The notes under the pieces were generated by a model. It did not search any database and was not told the origin of the DNA. It saw only the letters and a list, made by a program, of their open reading frames with translations. DNA of 64,000 nucleotides, taken from Nocardioides sp. L-11A. Its GTDB lineage: Bacteria; Actinomycetota; Actinomycetes; Propionibacteriales; Nocardioidaceae. Shown here in pieces: positions 1 through 10,463 of the stretch (its first letter is position 1; every line of letters starts with the position of its first letter). Made by a program: the position numbers and the translations under genes. Where the stretch lies: the NCBI GenBank assembly GCA_029961745.1, contig CP124680.1, forward strand, positions 4,340,001-4,404,000. Direction: 5' to 3'.

Positions 1-3000
1 GCCGTCGCCGAGCTCGACCAGGTCCGGCTCGGGCAGCCAGTACGACTCGCACCACACTCCGCGGCCGACCCGCGCACCCATCGCGCGGAACCACACGGCG
101 ATGAGCGGCGATCCGGTCGCCAGCCCCGCGAACCAGGGAGTCGCGACCACCTCGACGAAGGTGTCGGCGAGCTCGTTGCGCCACACGAACGAGCTCCACA
201 GGGGATGGGAGCCCGCGCGGACCCGGCCGACGAGGAGCCACTTGGCGAGCACGGCGACCAGCCCGGCGAGCAGTCCCGCACCCCACAGCAGCACCGGTAC
301 GGCGAGCAGGCCGGCCAGCGCGCCGTACCGGACCCACACGGCGAGAGTGCCGAGGACGACGATCAGGTGCAGGCACACGGCCAGGGTGACCGGCAGCAGC
401 CGGGCGACCTCCCAGCAGGCCCGGGCCGCCTTGAGCCGGGTCGGCGGGGCGTAGGTGCGCTCGTCGGCGGAGCCCTGGGCGGCACGGCGCAGCGGCGCGG
501 GCGGGCTGCCGAGCCAGGACTCGCCGGCCTTCACCGTGCCGCGGGCCGGAGCCGCCGAGAGGACCGCGACCAGCGAGCGCTTGGGCACCTTGCGGCCGGG
601 CGCCGCCATCGCGGAGTTGCCGACGAAGGCCCGCTTGCCGACCTTGACCCGCTCGGCGCGCAGCCAGCCGCCGCCGAGCTCGTAGCCGCCGATCAGGGTG
701 TCGTCCGCGAGGAACGCCTGGTCGCTGACACTCACCAGCGACGGGATCATCAGTGCCGTCGAGGCCTCGACGTCCTTGCCGATCCGCGCGCCGAGCAGAC
801 GCAGCCACCCGGGCGTGAGCTGCGAGCTGTAGAGCGGGAACAGCCAGGTCCGGGCCTCGTCGAGCACCCGGATCGTCGACCACACGCACAGCGCCGGCCC
901 GCTCTGCAGCGGGTGGGCGCCGGCCCGCACCCCGCGCGCGAGGAGCCGGACGGCGCCGAGGATCAGCGCGGCCAGCACGACGAAGCCGGCCACCACGCCC
1001 GGCACCAGCCAGGGTGCGAGCGCCGCGACCAGATCGCCGACGCCGGTGGTGGCGTCGACGTCGGCCAGCAGCAGCACGGGGATCGCCACGCCCAGTACCG
1101 CGAGCGCGGGCAGGCAGGAGAGGAGACCGGCCACGGCGGCGTACCCCACCGCCCAACGCCGCAGCGACCGGCGCGACGCGGGCGGACGCTCGGCCCACGG
1201 GCCCCGCGCCGCGGAGCTCATCCGCACCGCGGGCGCCCCCGACCAGAACTCTCCCACCGGGACCTCGCCGAAGACGGCCGACCCCGGCGCGACCTCGGCG
1301 TCGTCGCCGACGACCGCGCCCGGGCACAGCATCGACCGGGTGCCGACCCGGGCGCGACGACCCACCCGGATCCCGCCGACGTGCAGCGTGTCACCGTCGA
1401 TCCAGTAGCCGGTCAGGTCGACCTCGGGCTCGATCGACGCGCCTTTCCCGACGGTGAGATGACCGGTGACGGGCGGCAGCGAGTGCAGGTCGGCACCGCG
1501 GGCCACCTTGGCGCCGAGGAGCCGGGCGTACCAGGTGATGTACGGCGCCCCGGCCAGCCGGGTCGCGCCCAGCTCGTCGGCGATCCGCTCGGCCGTCCAG
1601 ATCCGCAGGTGCACCTTGCCGCCGCGCGGGTAGGCGCCGGGCCGGACGCCCGCCAGGACGACCCGGGCCAGCTTCGCCGCCACGAGCATCCGGCCGGGCG
1701 GGCTGACGAAGAGGACGAGCAGCAGCGCCAGCACCCACCACGGCACGGCAGGCAGCCAGGCGACGTCGAGAAGGTCGTGCCCGAGCCGGGCGAGGGTCAG
1801 GATGGCCGCGATCCAGCGCGGCGCCGCCAGCGCCCGCAGCAGCGGGACGGCGAGCACCTGGCCGATCTGGGTCTTGCGCGGGATCGGCTTCACCTTGCGG
1901 CTCTGCTCGGTCAGGGCGCTCGGCTCCAGGGAGTCGAGGAAGCCCGTCAGGCCGCCGACCGTCGGGTGCTCGTAGAGGTCGGCGACCGTCAGCTCGGCGT
2001 GCTCGGCACGCAGGAGGGTGACCACCTGCGCGGCGGTGAGGCTGCCGCCGCCGAGGTCGAAGAAGTCCGCCCCCGGTCCGTCGGGCGCGGCCCCGATGAC
2101 CCGCTGCCAGATCTCCGCGATCCGGGCGGCGGTGCCGTGCAGCCCCGCGTCGGCGGGGTCCGCGGCCGCCAGCGGCCACGGGAGCGCGTCGCGGTCGACC
2201 TTGCCGGAGGTCCGGGTCGGGATGTCCTCGACGACGGCCAGGCGCGGCACCAGCGCGGCGGGCATGGTGGCCCGCAGGTGGGCCGTGGCGGCGGCGCCGT
2301 CGTAGTCCGCCGTGGTGGCGACGTAGCCGACCAGCAGCTGGTTGCCGGTGCTGGTGCGGCGCACGGCTGCCGCCGCGGCGCTGACTCCCGGCAGCGCGAG
2401 CAGCGCGGAGTCGACCTCGCCGAGCTCGATCCGCCGGCCGCCGACCTTGACCTGGTCGTCGGCACGGCCGGCGAAGAGCAGGCCGGCGGGGTCGTTCACG
2501 ACGATGTCGCCGCTGCGGTAGGCGCGCTCCCAGCCGAGTGTGGGCATGGGCGCGTACTTCTCGGCATCCTTCGCGGGGTCGAGGTAGCGAGCGAGTCCGA
2601 CGCCCCCGATGATCAGCTCACCGCGCTCCCCCTCGTCCACCGGCTCCCCGGTGGTCGGGTCGACGACGACCAGGTCCCAGCCGGCCAGCGGCAGACCGAT
2701 CCGCACCGGCCCGTCGGCCTCGACGAGGGCACCGCAGGCGACGACGGTGGCCTCGGTGGGACCGTAGGTGTTCCACACCTCGCGGCCCTCGCGGACCAGG
2801 CGCCCTGCGAGCTCCGGCGGCAGCGCCTCGCCGCCGAGGATGAGCAGCCGGACCCGCTCCAGGGCGTCGTCGGGCCACAGGCTCACCAGGGTCGGCACCG
2901 TGGAGACCACCGTGATGTCGTTGGCCGTGAGCCAGGGGCCGACGTCGACGCCGCTGCGTACGAGCGCGCGAGGCGCCGGGACCAGGCAGGCGCCGTACCG

Positions 3001-3621
3001 CCAGGCCAGCCACATCTCCTCGCAGCTCGCGTCGAAGGCGACGCTGAGGCCCGCCATCACCCGGTCGTCGGGGCCCAGCGGCACGTCCTGCAGGAACATC
3101 CCCGCCTCGGCGTCGACGAACGCCGCCGCGTTGCGGTGGGTGACCGCCACTCCCTTGGGCGTCCCAGTCGAGCCGGACGTGAAGATCACCCACGCGTCGT
3201 CGTCCGGGCCGGGGTCGCGCCGGTCCCGCGGCGCGGCGTCGCGGCGCGCCTCGATGACCAGGCCCGCGCCGACGATCGCGGCGACCCGCGCCTCCCCGAA
3301 CACCAACCGGGCCCGCTCCTCGGGGTCGTCGGCGTCGACGGGCACATAGGCGGCGCCGGCGAACAGGATCCCCATGATCGCGACATACAGGTCGGTGGTG
3401 CCGGACGGCAGCCGTACCCCGACCCGGTCCCCCGCGCCGATCCCGAGCTCGGCGAGATCGGCGGCGACCGCGGCGGCCGCCTCGGCGAACTCGGCGTAGG
3501 TCACCGTGTCGTTGCCGCTGTCCAGCGCCATCGCGTCCGGGTGGTCGGCGGTGGTCCGGCGGAGCACCTCGACGAGCGTGCGCGGCGCCGGCGCCTCGGC
3601 GCCGCGGAGCAGGGGATTCAC
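1..3621 (-). CDS. Pls/PosA-family NRPS-like protein, C-terminus cut by window edge
   Basis: Adenylation-thiolation protein with a large membrane-bound C-terminal part, as in the Pls (epsilon-poly-lysine synthetase-like) and PosA families. About 1207 residues are present and the gene continues past base 1. The adenylation domain shows the A3 core SGSTGTPKG near residue 147, NTYGPTEATV, YRSGD, and GRADDQVKVGGRRIELGEV. A carrier domain follows with the phosphopantetheine motif DLGGGSLTAA near residue 525. After that come alternating hydrophobic helices and hexapeptide-repeat segments like left-handed beta-helix acyltransferases. There is no condensation or thioesterase domain. The GTG start (GTGAATCCC) follows a GAGAG run and leaves 92 bp to the divergent ligase gene. 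The frame is open a little further upstream, so the start is not certain. The substrate cannot be read from the sequence. Confidence 0.85.
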   Translation of the reverse strand, partial: MNPLLRGAEAPAPRTLVEVLRRTTADHPDAMALDSGNDTVTYAEFAEAAAAVAADLAELGIGAGDRVGVRLPSGTTDLYVAIMGILFAGAAYVPVDADDPEERARLVFGEARVAAIVGAGLVIEARRDAAPRDRRDPGPDDDAWVIFTSGSTGTPKGVAVTHRNAAAFVDAEAGMFLQDVPLGPDDRVMAGLSVAFDASCEEMWLAWRYGACLVPAPRALVRSGVDVGPWLTANDITVVSTVPTLVSLWPDDALERVRLLILGGEALPPELAGRLVREGREVWNTYGPTEATVVACGALVEADGPVRIGLPLAGWDLVVVDPTTGEPVDEGERGELIIGGVGLARYLDPAKDAEKYAPMPTLGWERAYRSGDIVVNDPAGLLFAGRADDQVKVGGRRIELGEVDSALLALPGVSAAAAAVRRTSTGNQLLVGYVATTADYDGAAATAHLRATMPAALVPRLAVVEDIPTRTSGKVDRDALPWPLAAADPADAGLHGTAARIAEIWQRVIGAAPDGPGADFFDLGGGSLTAAQVVTLLRAEHAELTVADLYEHPTVGGLTGFLDSLEPSALTEQSRKVKPIPRKTQIGQVLAVPLLRALAAPRWIAAILTLARLGHDLLDVAWLPAVPWWVLALLLVLFVSPPGRMLVAAKLARVVLAGVRPGAYPRGGKVHLRIWTAERIADELGATRLAGAPYITWYARLLGAKVARGADLHSLPPVTGHLTVGKGASIEPEVDLTGYWIDGDTLHVGGIRVGRRARVGTRSMLCPGAVVGDDAEVAPGSAVFGEVPVGEFWSGAPAVRMSSAARGPWAERPPASRRSLRRWAVGYAAVAGLLSCLPALAVLGVAIPVLLLADVDATTGVGDLVAALAPWLVPGVVAGFVVLAALILGAVRLLARGVRAGAHPLQSGPALCVWSTIRVLDEARTWLFPLYSSQLTPGWLRLLGARIGKDVEASTALMIPSLVSVSDQAFLADDTLIGGYELGGGWLRAERVKVGKRAFVGNSAMAAPGRKVPKRSLVAVLSAAPARGTVKAGESWLGSPPAPLRRAAQGSADERTYAPPTRLKAARACWEVARLLPVTLAVCLHLIVVLGTLAVWVRYGALAGLLAVPVLLWGAGLLAGLVAVLAKWLLVGRVRAGSHPLWSSFVWRNELADTFVEVVATPWFAGLATGSPLIAVWFRAMGARVGRGVWCESYWLPEPDLVELGDG

Positions 3622-3688
3622 CTCTCGATCGTCGTCGGTCCGGGTGAACGCAAGGTGACCGGCCGATGCGTGGTCCGTTGTGCCGCTT

Positions 3689-3704
3689 TGTGATGTGAGC
3701 CACA
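3689..3704. promoter_or_regulatory. Crp/GlxR-like operator candidate
   Basis: TGTGATGTGAGCCACA matches the Crp-family consensus TGTGA-N6-TCACA at all but one base. It lies 10 bp upstream of the acyl-CoA ligase start, in the divergent gap with the NRPS-like gene. Crp/GlxR control of fatty-acid genes is common in actinobacteria, but binding here is inferred only. Confidence 0.4.
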
Positions 3705-3713
3705 ATCTGCGAG

Positions 3714-5345
<1,632 letters not shown>

Positions 5346-5401
5346 TCCGGCTCGGCCTCAGCAGGAGGAGTGGCGGCGGGCTGGCTCGCGGCCGCTCGGA
5401 A

Positions 5402-5508
5402 GTAACACGCCGTCCACCGGTCTGGTCGGCGGATCTCCGCAGAATCGAGCCGCTTTTCGTGCCGTTCCTGCTGACAACCGACAGGTAGTCGGGTGGACGG
5501 CGTGTTAC
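5402..5508. repeat. Palindromic repeat family B, copy 1 (107 bp)
   Basis: Terminal inverted repeats GTAACACGCCGTCCACC and GGTGGACGGCGTGTTAC enclose about 73 bp. The same ends and the internal CAGGTAGTCGG recur in copy 2 at 6708-6814, which is also exactly 107 bp. This copy ends 18 bp after the stop codon of the AbiEi/DUF559 gene. No target-site duplication is evident. Confidence 0.9.
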
Positions 5509-5526
5509 ACGACGCCGCTCACCGGC

Positions 5527-6582
5527 TCACGGCGACCACTGCGGCAGGACCGGCCCCCGCCGTACGACGCTCCGCGGTTTGGGATGGCGCGGCCGGAACT
5601 GAGCGAGATCCGAGATGTCCGTGCCGAAGCGTGCGCAGGTGTCGAGGAACTCGCGGCGGCAGCGTTCGAGCGCCCGGGCACGCTGTCCGCCGAAGAAGTC
5701 GTCCCAGGTGAGCCGCGACACCCCGGTCTTGAATCCGGTGACGAAGTCCTGGCGCAGCTTCTCCTCCCACAACGTGTCCTCCGGCGTCGTGACCGAGAAC
5801 CCACCCGCGGCGGCGGGCCGCAGCTTCCACCTCCCGTCGATCTCGAAGAAGTGGCGGCCCAGCCGAAGGTCGCACCAGACCGTCCGACCGTCGGCGGTCA
5901 GCCCGAACTGCGGCTGCGGGACGCCGTAGCCGAGCTCGGTGACGAAGTCGCGGCCCAGCGACTCCGCGATCGAATCCGTCAGCGGTGACGCCGACACGAC
6001 GACGTCCCGGACCACGGTCACGTGGGGCCAATGGGTCATCGCAGCGGCCGCCCTCTCCAGGTCGGCACGACTCGAGCCCGAGCGCAACACCGAGTCGGCT
6101 GCCACCAGGCCCTGGAGGTAGCCGTGTTCACGTGCGATGTCGAGACAGGTCCGTGGACCGTCGAGAGCCGGCACGCCATCGACCTCGATGACCTGTTCCC
6201 TCCGGTACGGCGCCAGGTGGTGCTTCACACCGTGCCGCAGGTGCGAGCCGACGATGCCGGGTCGACCGACGTGCGTGGAGGGCAACCGCTCACGAAGGAC
6301 CTCGAGCTGCTGGAGATGAGCCGACGAGTGATGGGACAGCGAATGGGGTGCTGCGATGCGCAGGCTGGCGGCGCGGTCCGCGAGCACCCGTCGCTGCAGA
6401 GACGACGTCAGCACAGCGACGTACGACGCCTCCGCGTAGACGCCCCGGCGGACAGCGACCCAGACGCCCGAACGCACCAGCGTGTCGATCTGGTGCCCGG
6501 CCATCCCTCCCTCGACCATCGCCTGCCTCCTCGTGACGAGACCCCACTGCGCGCTCATCAGCGCCTTGACCCGAGCATTCAT
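5527..6582 (-). CDS. AbiEi-like winged-helix / DUF559-like nuclease protein (locus 1)
   Basis: A 351-residue protein. Residues 1-50 resemble the AbiEi-type winged-helix domain found in type IV antitoxin-domain proteins (GLVTRRQAM, then VRRGVYAEA). The C-terminal half resembles Vsr/DUF559 PD-(D/E)XK nucleases: a glutamate in SIAESLGRDFV, then WCDLRLGRHFFEIDGRWK, which gives D-x(n)-E-x-D-x-x-x-K. I chose ATG at 6582 because the upstream open frame reads through proline- and arginine-rich sequence typical of non-coding shadow; other starts are possible. No toxin partner lies beside it. It sits alone between two copies of palindrome family B: one 125 bp upstream and one 18 bp downstream. Nuclease activity is inferred from fold motifs only. 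Confidence 0.78.
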   Translation of the reverse strand: MNARVKALMSAQWGLVTRRQAMVEGGMAGHQIDTLVRSGVWVAVRRGVYAEASYVAVLTSSLQRRVLADRAASLRIAAPHSLSHHSSAHLQQLEVLRERLPSTHVGRPGIVGSHLRHGVKHHLAPYRREQVIEVDGVPALDGPRTCLDIAREHGYLQGLVAADSVLRSGSSRADLERAAAAMTHWPHVTVVRDVVVSASPLTDSIAESLGRDFVTELGYGVPQPQFGLTADGRTVWCDLRLGRHFFEIDGRWKLRPAAAGGFSVTTPEDTLWEEKLRQDFVTGFKTGVSRLTWDDFFGGQRARALERCRREFLDTCARFGTDISDLAQFRPRHPKPRSVVRRGPVLPQWSP

Positions 6583-6707
6583 GCTCCGAGGATCGGCACC
6601 AGCGGCGACGGAGCCCCGCCGACCGCGCGCCTTCTGTGGAGAGGATCCTCCTCCCCACCGCCTGTGGACGGGCACCGGCCTGCCGCGTGCCGGGTGGGAC
6701 AGGCGAT

Positions 6708-6814
6708 GTAACACGCCGTCCACCCGTCTGACCGGCAGTTCTCAGCACGAATCGGCCATCTCGGCGCGGAATTCTGCCAAAAGGAGTCAGGTAGTCGGGT
6801 GGACGGCGTGTTAC
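6708..6814. repeat. Palindromic repeat family B, copy 2 (107 bp)
   Basis: It carries the same 17-bp terminal inverted repeats as copy 1, and the right-hand 26 bp are identical between the two. The interior has diverged but keeps similar blocks after the left end. It lies 125 bp upstream of the AbiEi/DUF559 start and 101 bp before the HtrA start. Confidence 0.9.
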
Positions 6815-6915
6815 TGCCCCCGACCGACCTGCGAGCGCCGCAGCGGCCGACGGCTCAGAGGAAGTCCTCACGCGGTCCTCAGCCGGATCACAGGGACGAC
6901 TCGCACAGTGGAGCC

Positions 6916-8140
6916 ATGACCCAGTCCCTGCCCCCGATCCCCCCGGCCCAGCCGGCGCCCCCCCCTTCCCCCGGCCTTCCCGCCGCCCTCCTCGCCCGAG
7001 TGGTCGCCGCCTCCCCGGCGACCGCGGCGGGCCGGGTTCGCGGTCGCGGTCCTGACCGGTGCGCTGGTGGTCGGTGGCGGGGCCGGGATCGGCGGGGCGG
7101 CGCTGTACGACGCTGCGTCCGGCGACGGGGGCGGCAGCACCAGCCGGACCTCGTCACTGCCGGTGGTCGACAACGGCAACCGGCCCGCGGCGTCGGGCAG
7201 CGTGGAATCGGTCGCGGCCGCGGTGCTGCCGTCCGTGGTGGCGCTCGAGGTCCGCGGACCGGGCGGCGCCGGGAGCGGCTCGGGCGTCGTGCTCGACAGC
7301 GACGGCCTGATCCTCACCAACGACCACGTGGTCACCCTGGGCGGCGAGATCCCGGCCGACCAGGCCGAGGTGACGGTGTCCTTCAACGACGGCCGCAAGG
7401 TACGGGGCACCGTGGTCGGCACCGACCCGCTCACCGACACCGCGCTGGTGAAGGTCGAGGAGGTCGACGGCCTGAAGCCGATCACCATCGGCAAGTCGAG
7501 CAACCTCGACGTGGGCGAGCAGGTCGTCGCGATCGGCTCGCCGTTCGGCCTCGACGCCACCGTCACCAGCGGCATCGTCAGCGCCCTCGACCGACCGGTC
7601 GAGGTCGCCCGCGACGCCCAGGGCAATGCGACGGCCTACCCCGCGATCCAGACCGACGCCGCGATCAACCCCGGCAACAGCGGCGGTCCGCTGGTCAACA
7701 TGGACGGTCAGCTGGTCGGCATCAACGCCTCCATCCGCTCGACGTCCTCGGGTCAGGGCGCCGAGTCGGGCTCGATCGGGCTCGGCTTCGCGATCCCGAT
7801 CGACGAGGTGATGCCGATCATCGACCAGCTCCGGGCCGGTGAGACCCCGACCCACGCCCGGCTGGGCATCCAGGTCGCGGACGCGGCAGGTACGGCGGGC
7901 TCCAGCGACACCACGCTCAGCGGCGCCCGGATCGCCGAGATCGAGAAGGGCTCCGCCGCCGCCGACGCCGGCCTGGCGCAGGACGACGTGATCACGGCGA
8001 TCGACGGCCGCCAGATCGAGAACACCGAGGCGCTGATCGCGACGGTCCGCTCCTACCGGCCCGGCGACACGGTCAAGGTGACCTACCAGCGCGGCGGCAA
8101 GGAGAGCACGGCCGAGCTCCAGCTGGGCTCCGACGCCTGA
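6916..8140 (+). CDS. HtrA/DegP-type serine protease, frame-shifted near the N-terminus
   Basis: Membrane-anchored S1C protease with one PDZ domain. The catalytic triad is visible: His in TNDHVVT (about 7323), Asp in PLTDTALVK (about 7434) and Ser in INPGNSGGPLV (about 7676). The PDZ domain follows (about 7850-8130, HARLGIQV to VTYQRGG). The natural start ATG at 6916 (MTQSLPPIPP) is in a different frame from the catalytic part. A run of eight C (6958-6965) separates the two frames. After it, the second frame gives a proline-rich cytoplasmic segment, then the anchor FAVAVLTGALVVGGGAGIGG. Without the shift the first start in frame is GTG 7067, inside that anchor. The shift is a real mutation, a phase-variable tract or a sequence error. 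A strong hairpin follows the stop. Confidence 0.82.
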
Positions 8141-8162
8141 CCGCGCGCCCCTCCCCCCGACG

Positions 8163-8199
8163 CGAGGGGGCAGACCTCCCGGATGGGTCTGCCCCCTCG
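8163..8199. terminator. Intrinsic-terminator-like hairpin after the HtrA gene
   Basis: A perfect 14-bp stem, CGAGGGGGCAGACC paired with GGTCTGCCCCCTCG, with a 9-nt loop, 22 bp after the protease stop. There is no U-tract, as is usual in high-GC actinobacteria. It is symmetric, so it could also serve the convergent DUF5302 gene. Confidence 0.75.
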
Positions 8200-8233
8200 A
8201 CCAGGCCGGGATCCAGGCTGAGGCCCGGAGCGG

Positions 8234-8416
8234 TCAGGAGCCGCCGCCCCCGGCCTTGCGTCGGTGCATCTTCGGCGCGCCGCCCACCACCTCGGACCCG
8301 TGCGCCTTCTCCTTGGTGGGTCCGTCCTCGTGGACGCCGTGCTCCTTGTTGTTCTTGCGGTCGAGGGCCTCGCGCATCTTCGCCTTGAGATCGTCGTTCG
8401 CGCCGGTGGCAGCCAT
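8234..8416 (-). CDS. DUF5302-family small protein
   Basis: A 60-residue, highly charged, soluble protein (MAATGANDDLKAKMREALDRK) with a glycine-rich tail. The DDLKxKxREALDRK core is what I recognise from DUF5302, a small actinobacterial family of unknown function. The ATG at 8416 is preceded by GGAAGGACC at good Shine-Dalgarno spacing, which decides the start. It stands alone between the HtrA terminator and palindrome B3, which lies 79 bp upstream of its start. No function is known to me. Confidence 0.75.
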   Translation of the reverse strand: MAATGANDDLKAKMREALDRKNNKEHGVHEDGPTKEKAHGSEVVGGAPKMHRRKAGGGGS

Positions 8417-8495
8417 GGTGGTCCTTCCGCAGCATTGGGGGTGACTCCCCCACCGTTGCATCCGGGAGCGCCGGAACCAAGCGATTTGCCGCGCT

Positions 8496-8603
8496 GTAAC
8501 ACGCCGTCCGCCGCACTGGTCGCCGGTTGTCAGCGCCGAACGGCCCGGAACCGGCCTCGAAAGCGCCGACAACCGCCGGGTAGACGGGCGGACAACGTGT
8601 TAC
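8496..8603. repeat. Palindromic repeat family B, solo copy 3 (108 bp)
   Basis: The ends GTAACACGCCGTCC and GGACAACGTGTTAC match copies 1 and 2, apart from a changed base or two in the right arm. The interior forms its own nested inverted repeat, CGGTTGTC paired with GACAACCG. It lies 12 bp after the stop of the ABC-F gene and has no nuclease gene beside it. Confidence 0.82.
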
Positions 8604-8615
8604 ATCTCCCGCCGA

Positions 8616-10316
8616 TCAGCGTCTGCGGGCGACCCGCCCCTCGTCCCACACCGGCCCGTCGGACTCGTAGACCCGGCCGTCCGCGCCGAACACGCAGAAC
8701 CGGTCGAACCCCCGGGCGAACCAGCGGTCGTGGGTGACCGCGACGACCGTCCCCTCGAAGGCCTCGAGTCCCTCCTCCAGGGCCTCGGCCGACTGGACGT
8801 CGAGATTGTCGGTCGGCTCGTCGAGCAGCAGCAGGGTCGCACCGGACAGCTCGAGCAGCAGGATCTGGAAGCGGGCCTGCTGGCCGCCCGAGAGCGAGTC
8901 GAACGACTGCTCCGCACTTCCGGCCAGCTCGTAGCGGTCGAGCACCCGGCTCGCCGCCTCGCGGCCCATGCCCTGACGGCCGGACGGCGTGCCGTCGCCG
9001 CGGTGCAGGATCTCCAGCAGGGTTCGTCCGGCCAGCTCGGGATGCTCATGGGTCTGCACGAACCAGCCGGGCCGCACCCGCGCGCCGAGGCGGGCCCGCC
9101 CCTGGTGTCGAACCGGCGCGATCGCGACGTCGCCGACCGGGCGGTGCTCGACGTCGGGGTCGCTGCCGCCGGCGGCGAGCAGACGCAGGAAGTGGGACTT
9201 TCCCGAGCCGTTGGAGCCCAGCACGGCGAGCCGATCGCCGTACCAGACCTCGAGGTCGAACGGCTCCATCAGCCCGGTCAGCTCTAGCGACTCGCAGACC
9301 ACGGCCCGCTTGCCGGTGCGCGAACCCGACAGGCGCATGGTGACCTGCTGCTCGCGCGGCTGCTCGGTCGGTGGGCCGGCCTCCTCGAACTTCCGCAGCC
9401 GGGTCTGCGCGGCGCGGTACTGCGAGGACATGCCGTCGTTGTACTCCGCCTTGACCTTCAGCCGCAGGACCAGCGCCTTGAGCTTCGCGTGCTCCTCGTC
9501 CCAGCGTCGGCGCAGCTCGGCGAAGCGGGCGAAGCGGTCCTTGCGCGCCTCGTGGTACGACGCGAAGCCGCCCGGGTGCGTCCAGGTGCTGTTGCCCCCG
9601 CCGCCCGCGCCGAGCTCGACGGTCACGACATGGGTCGCGGCGTTGGCGAGCAGCTCCCGGTCGTGGCTGATGAACAGGATCGTCTTGTCCGAGGCGGCGA
9701 TCCGCTGCTCCAGCCAGATCTTGCCGGGGACGTCGAGGAAGTTGTCGGGCTCGTCGAGCAGCAGGACCTCCTCGGGACCGGCGAGGAGGTACTCCAGCAC
9801 CAGGCGCTTCTGCTCGCCGCCCGACAGCGTCCGCAGCTCCCGGTACTTCGCCCGGTCGTAGGGGACCCCCAGCGCCTTGACGGTGCACACGTCCCAGACC
9901 ACCTCGACGTCGTAGCCGCCGGCGTCGGCGTACTCGGCCAGGGCGTGGGCATAGGCCAGCTGGGTCGGCTCGTCGTCGGCGTCCATCAGCGCCAGCTCGC
10001 ACCGGTCGACCTCGGCCGCGGCCGACCGCATCCGCTCCGGCGCCAGGCCGAGCAGCAGGTCCGCGATCGTCGGCTCGTCACCGAGGCCCCGGTCGACCAT
10101 CTGCCGCATCACGCCGAGCCCGCCGGACCGGGTGACGACACCGGCGTGCGGGACCAGGTCGCCGGTGATGATCCGGAACAGCGTGGTCTTCCCGGCGCCG
10201 TTGGCACCCACCAGCGCGACCTTGGCGCCCTCACCGACCCGGAACGACACGTCGTCGAGCAGCACCCTCCCGTCGGGCAGCTCGTAGCGGACTCCGGCGA
10301 TCTCCACATGACCCAC
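8616..10316 (-). CDS. ABC-F family ATP-binding protein
   Basis: A 566-residue soluble protein with two tandem ATPase domains and no membrane segments. ABC-F proteins act on the ribosome in translation rescue or antibiotic resistance. Domain 1 has Walker A GANGAGKTT (about residue 38), signature LSGGEQKR and Walker B LLLDEPDNFLD. Domain 2 has Walker A GSNGSGKS, signature LSGGQQARF and Walker B LLLDEPTDNLD. The linker is rich in charged residues (ELRRRWDEEHAKLKA), like the P-site tRNA interaction motif. The first Walker B reads DNF where DEPTNHLD is usual. The GTG start (VGHVEIAGVRYELPDG) begins directly at the first ATPase domain. It may be a resistance or a housekeeping factor; the sequence does not decide. 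Confidence 0.9.
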   Translation of the reverse strand: MGHVEIAGVRYELPDGRVLLDDVSFRVGEGAKVALVGANGAGKTTLFRIITGDLVPHAGVVTRSGGLGVMRQMVDRGLGDEPTIADLLLGLAPERMRSAAAEVDRCELALMDADDEPTQLAYAHALAEYADAGGYDVEVVWDVCTVKALGVPYDRAKYRELRTLSGGEQKRLVLEYLLAGPEEVLLLDEPDNFLDVPGKIWLEQRIAASDKTILFISHDRELLANAATHVVTVELGAGGGGNSTWTHPGGFASYHEARKDRFARFAELRRRWDEEHAKLKALVLRLKVKAEYNDGMSSQYRAAQTRLRKFEEAGPPTEQPREQQVTMRLSGSRTGKRAVVCESLELTGLMEPFDLEVWYGDRLAVLGSNGSGKSHFLRLLAAGGSDPDVEHRPVGDVAIAPVRHQGRARLGARVRPGWFVQTHEHPELAGRTLLEILHRGDGTPSGRQGMGREAASRVLDRYELAGSAEQSFDSLSGGQQARFQILLLELSGATLLLLDEPTDNLDVQSAEALEEGLEAFEGTVVAVTHDRWFARGFDRFCVFGADGRVYESDGPVWDEGRVARRR

Positions 10317-10463
10317 GAGGGTCGATTCTCCGCGTTCCGTGCGAGCGCGGCGACCTATTTCCCCGTCCGCGGGCCTCCGCGGGACGACGGCCCTCGCCAG
10401 CGCACCGATCTCCACGATCACCAGCGCGGCACCCCGCCGGGCCACGCCTGCGAGGATCGCGCC

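Noticed and set aside
1391..2179. Short minus-strand open frames inside the NRPS-like gene
   Set aside because: They are in the wrong frame. The correct frame gives continuous adenylation, carrier and membrane domains from 3621 to base 1.
205..3693. A 1162-residue open frame on the plus strand
   Set aside because: It is antisense to the NRPS-like gene, is made of Arg, Gly, Ala, Asp and His runs, and has no domain. Such long shadows are expected in DNA of this GC content.
5527..6582. Type IV toxin-antitoxin (AbiEi/AbiEii) operon
   Set aside because: The AbiEi-like domain is fused to a nuclease-like domain, and no AbiEii nucleotidyltransferase gene is adjacent at either locus.
5402..6814. Ordinary insertion sequence with terminal inverted repeats
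   Set aside because: The gene inside has no transposase motif, each end is itself a complete palindrome rather than a single inverted end, and no target duplication is visible.
7067..8140. HtrA starting normally at GTG 7067
   Set aside because: This start would cut the membrane anchor in half. The frame upstream encodes the rest of the anchor and a typical proline-rich cytoplasmic segment.
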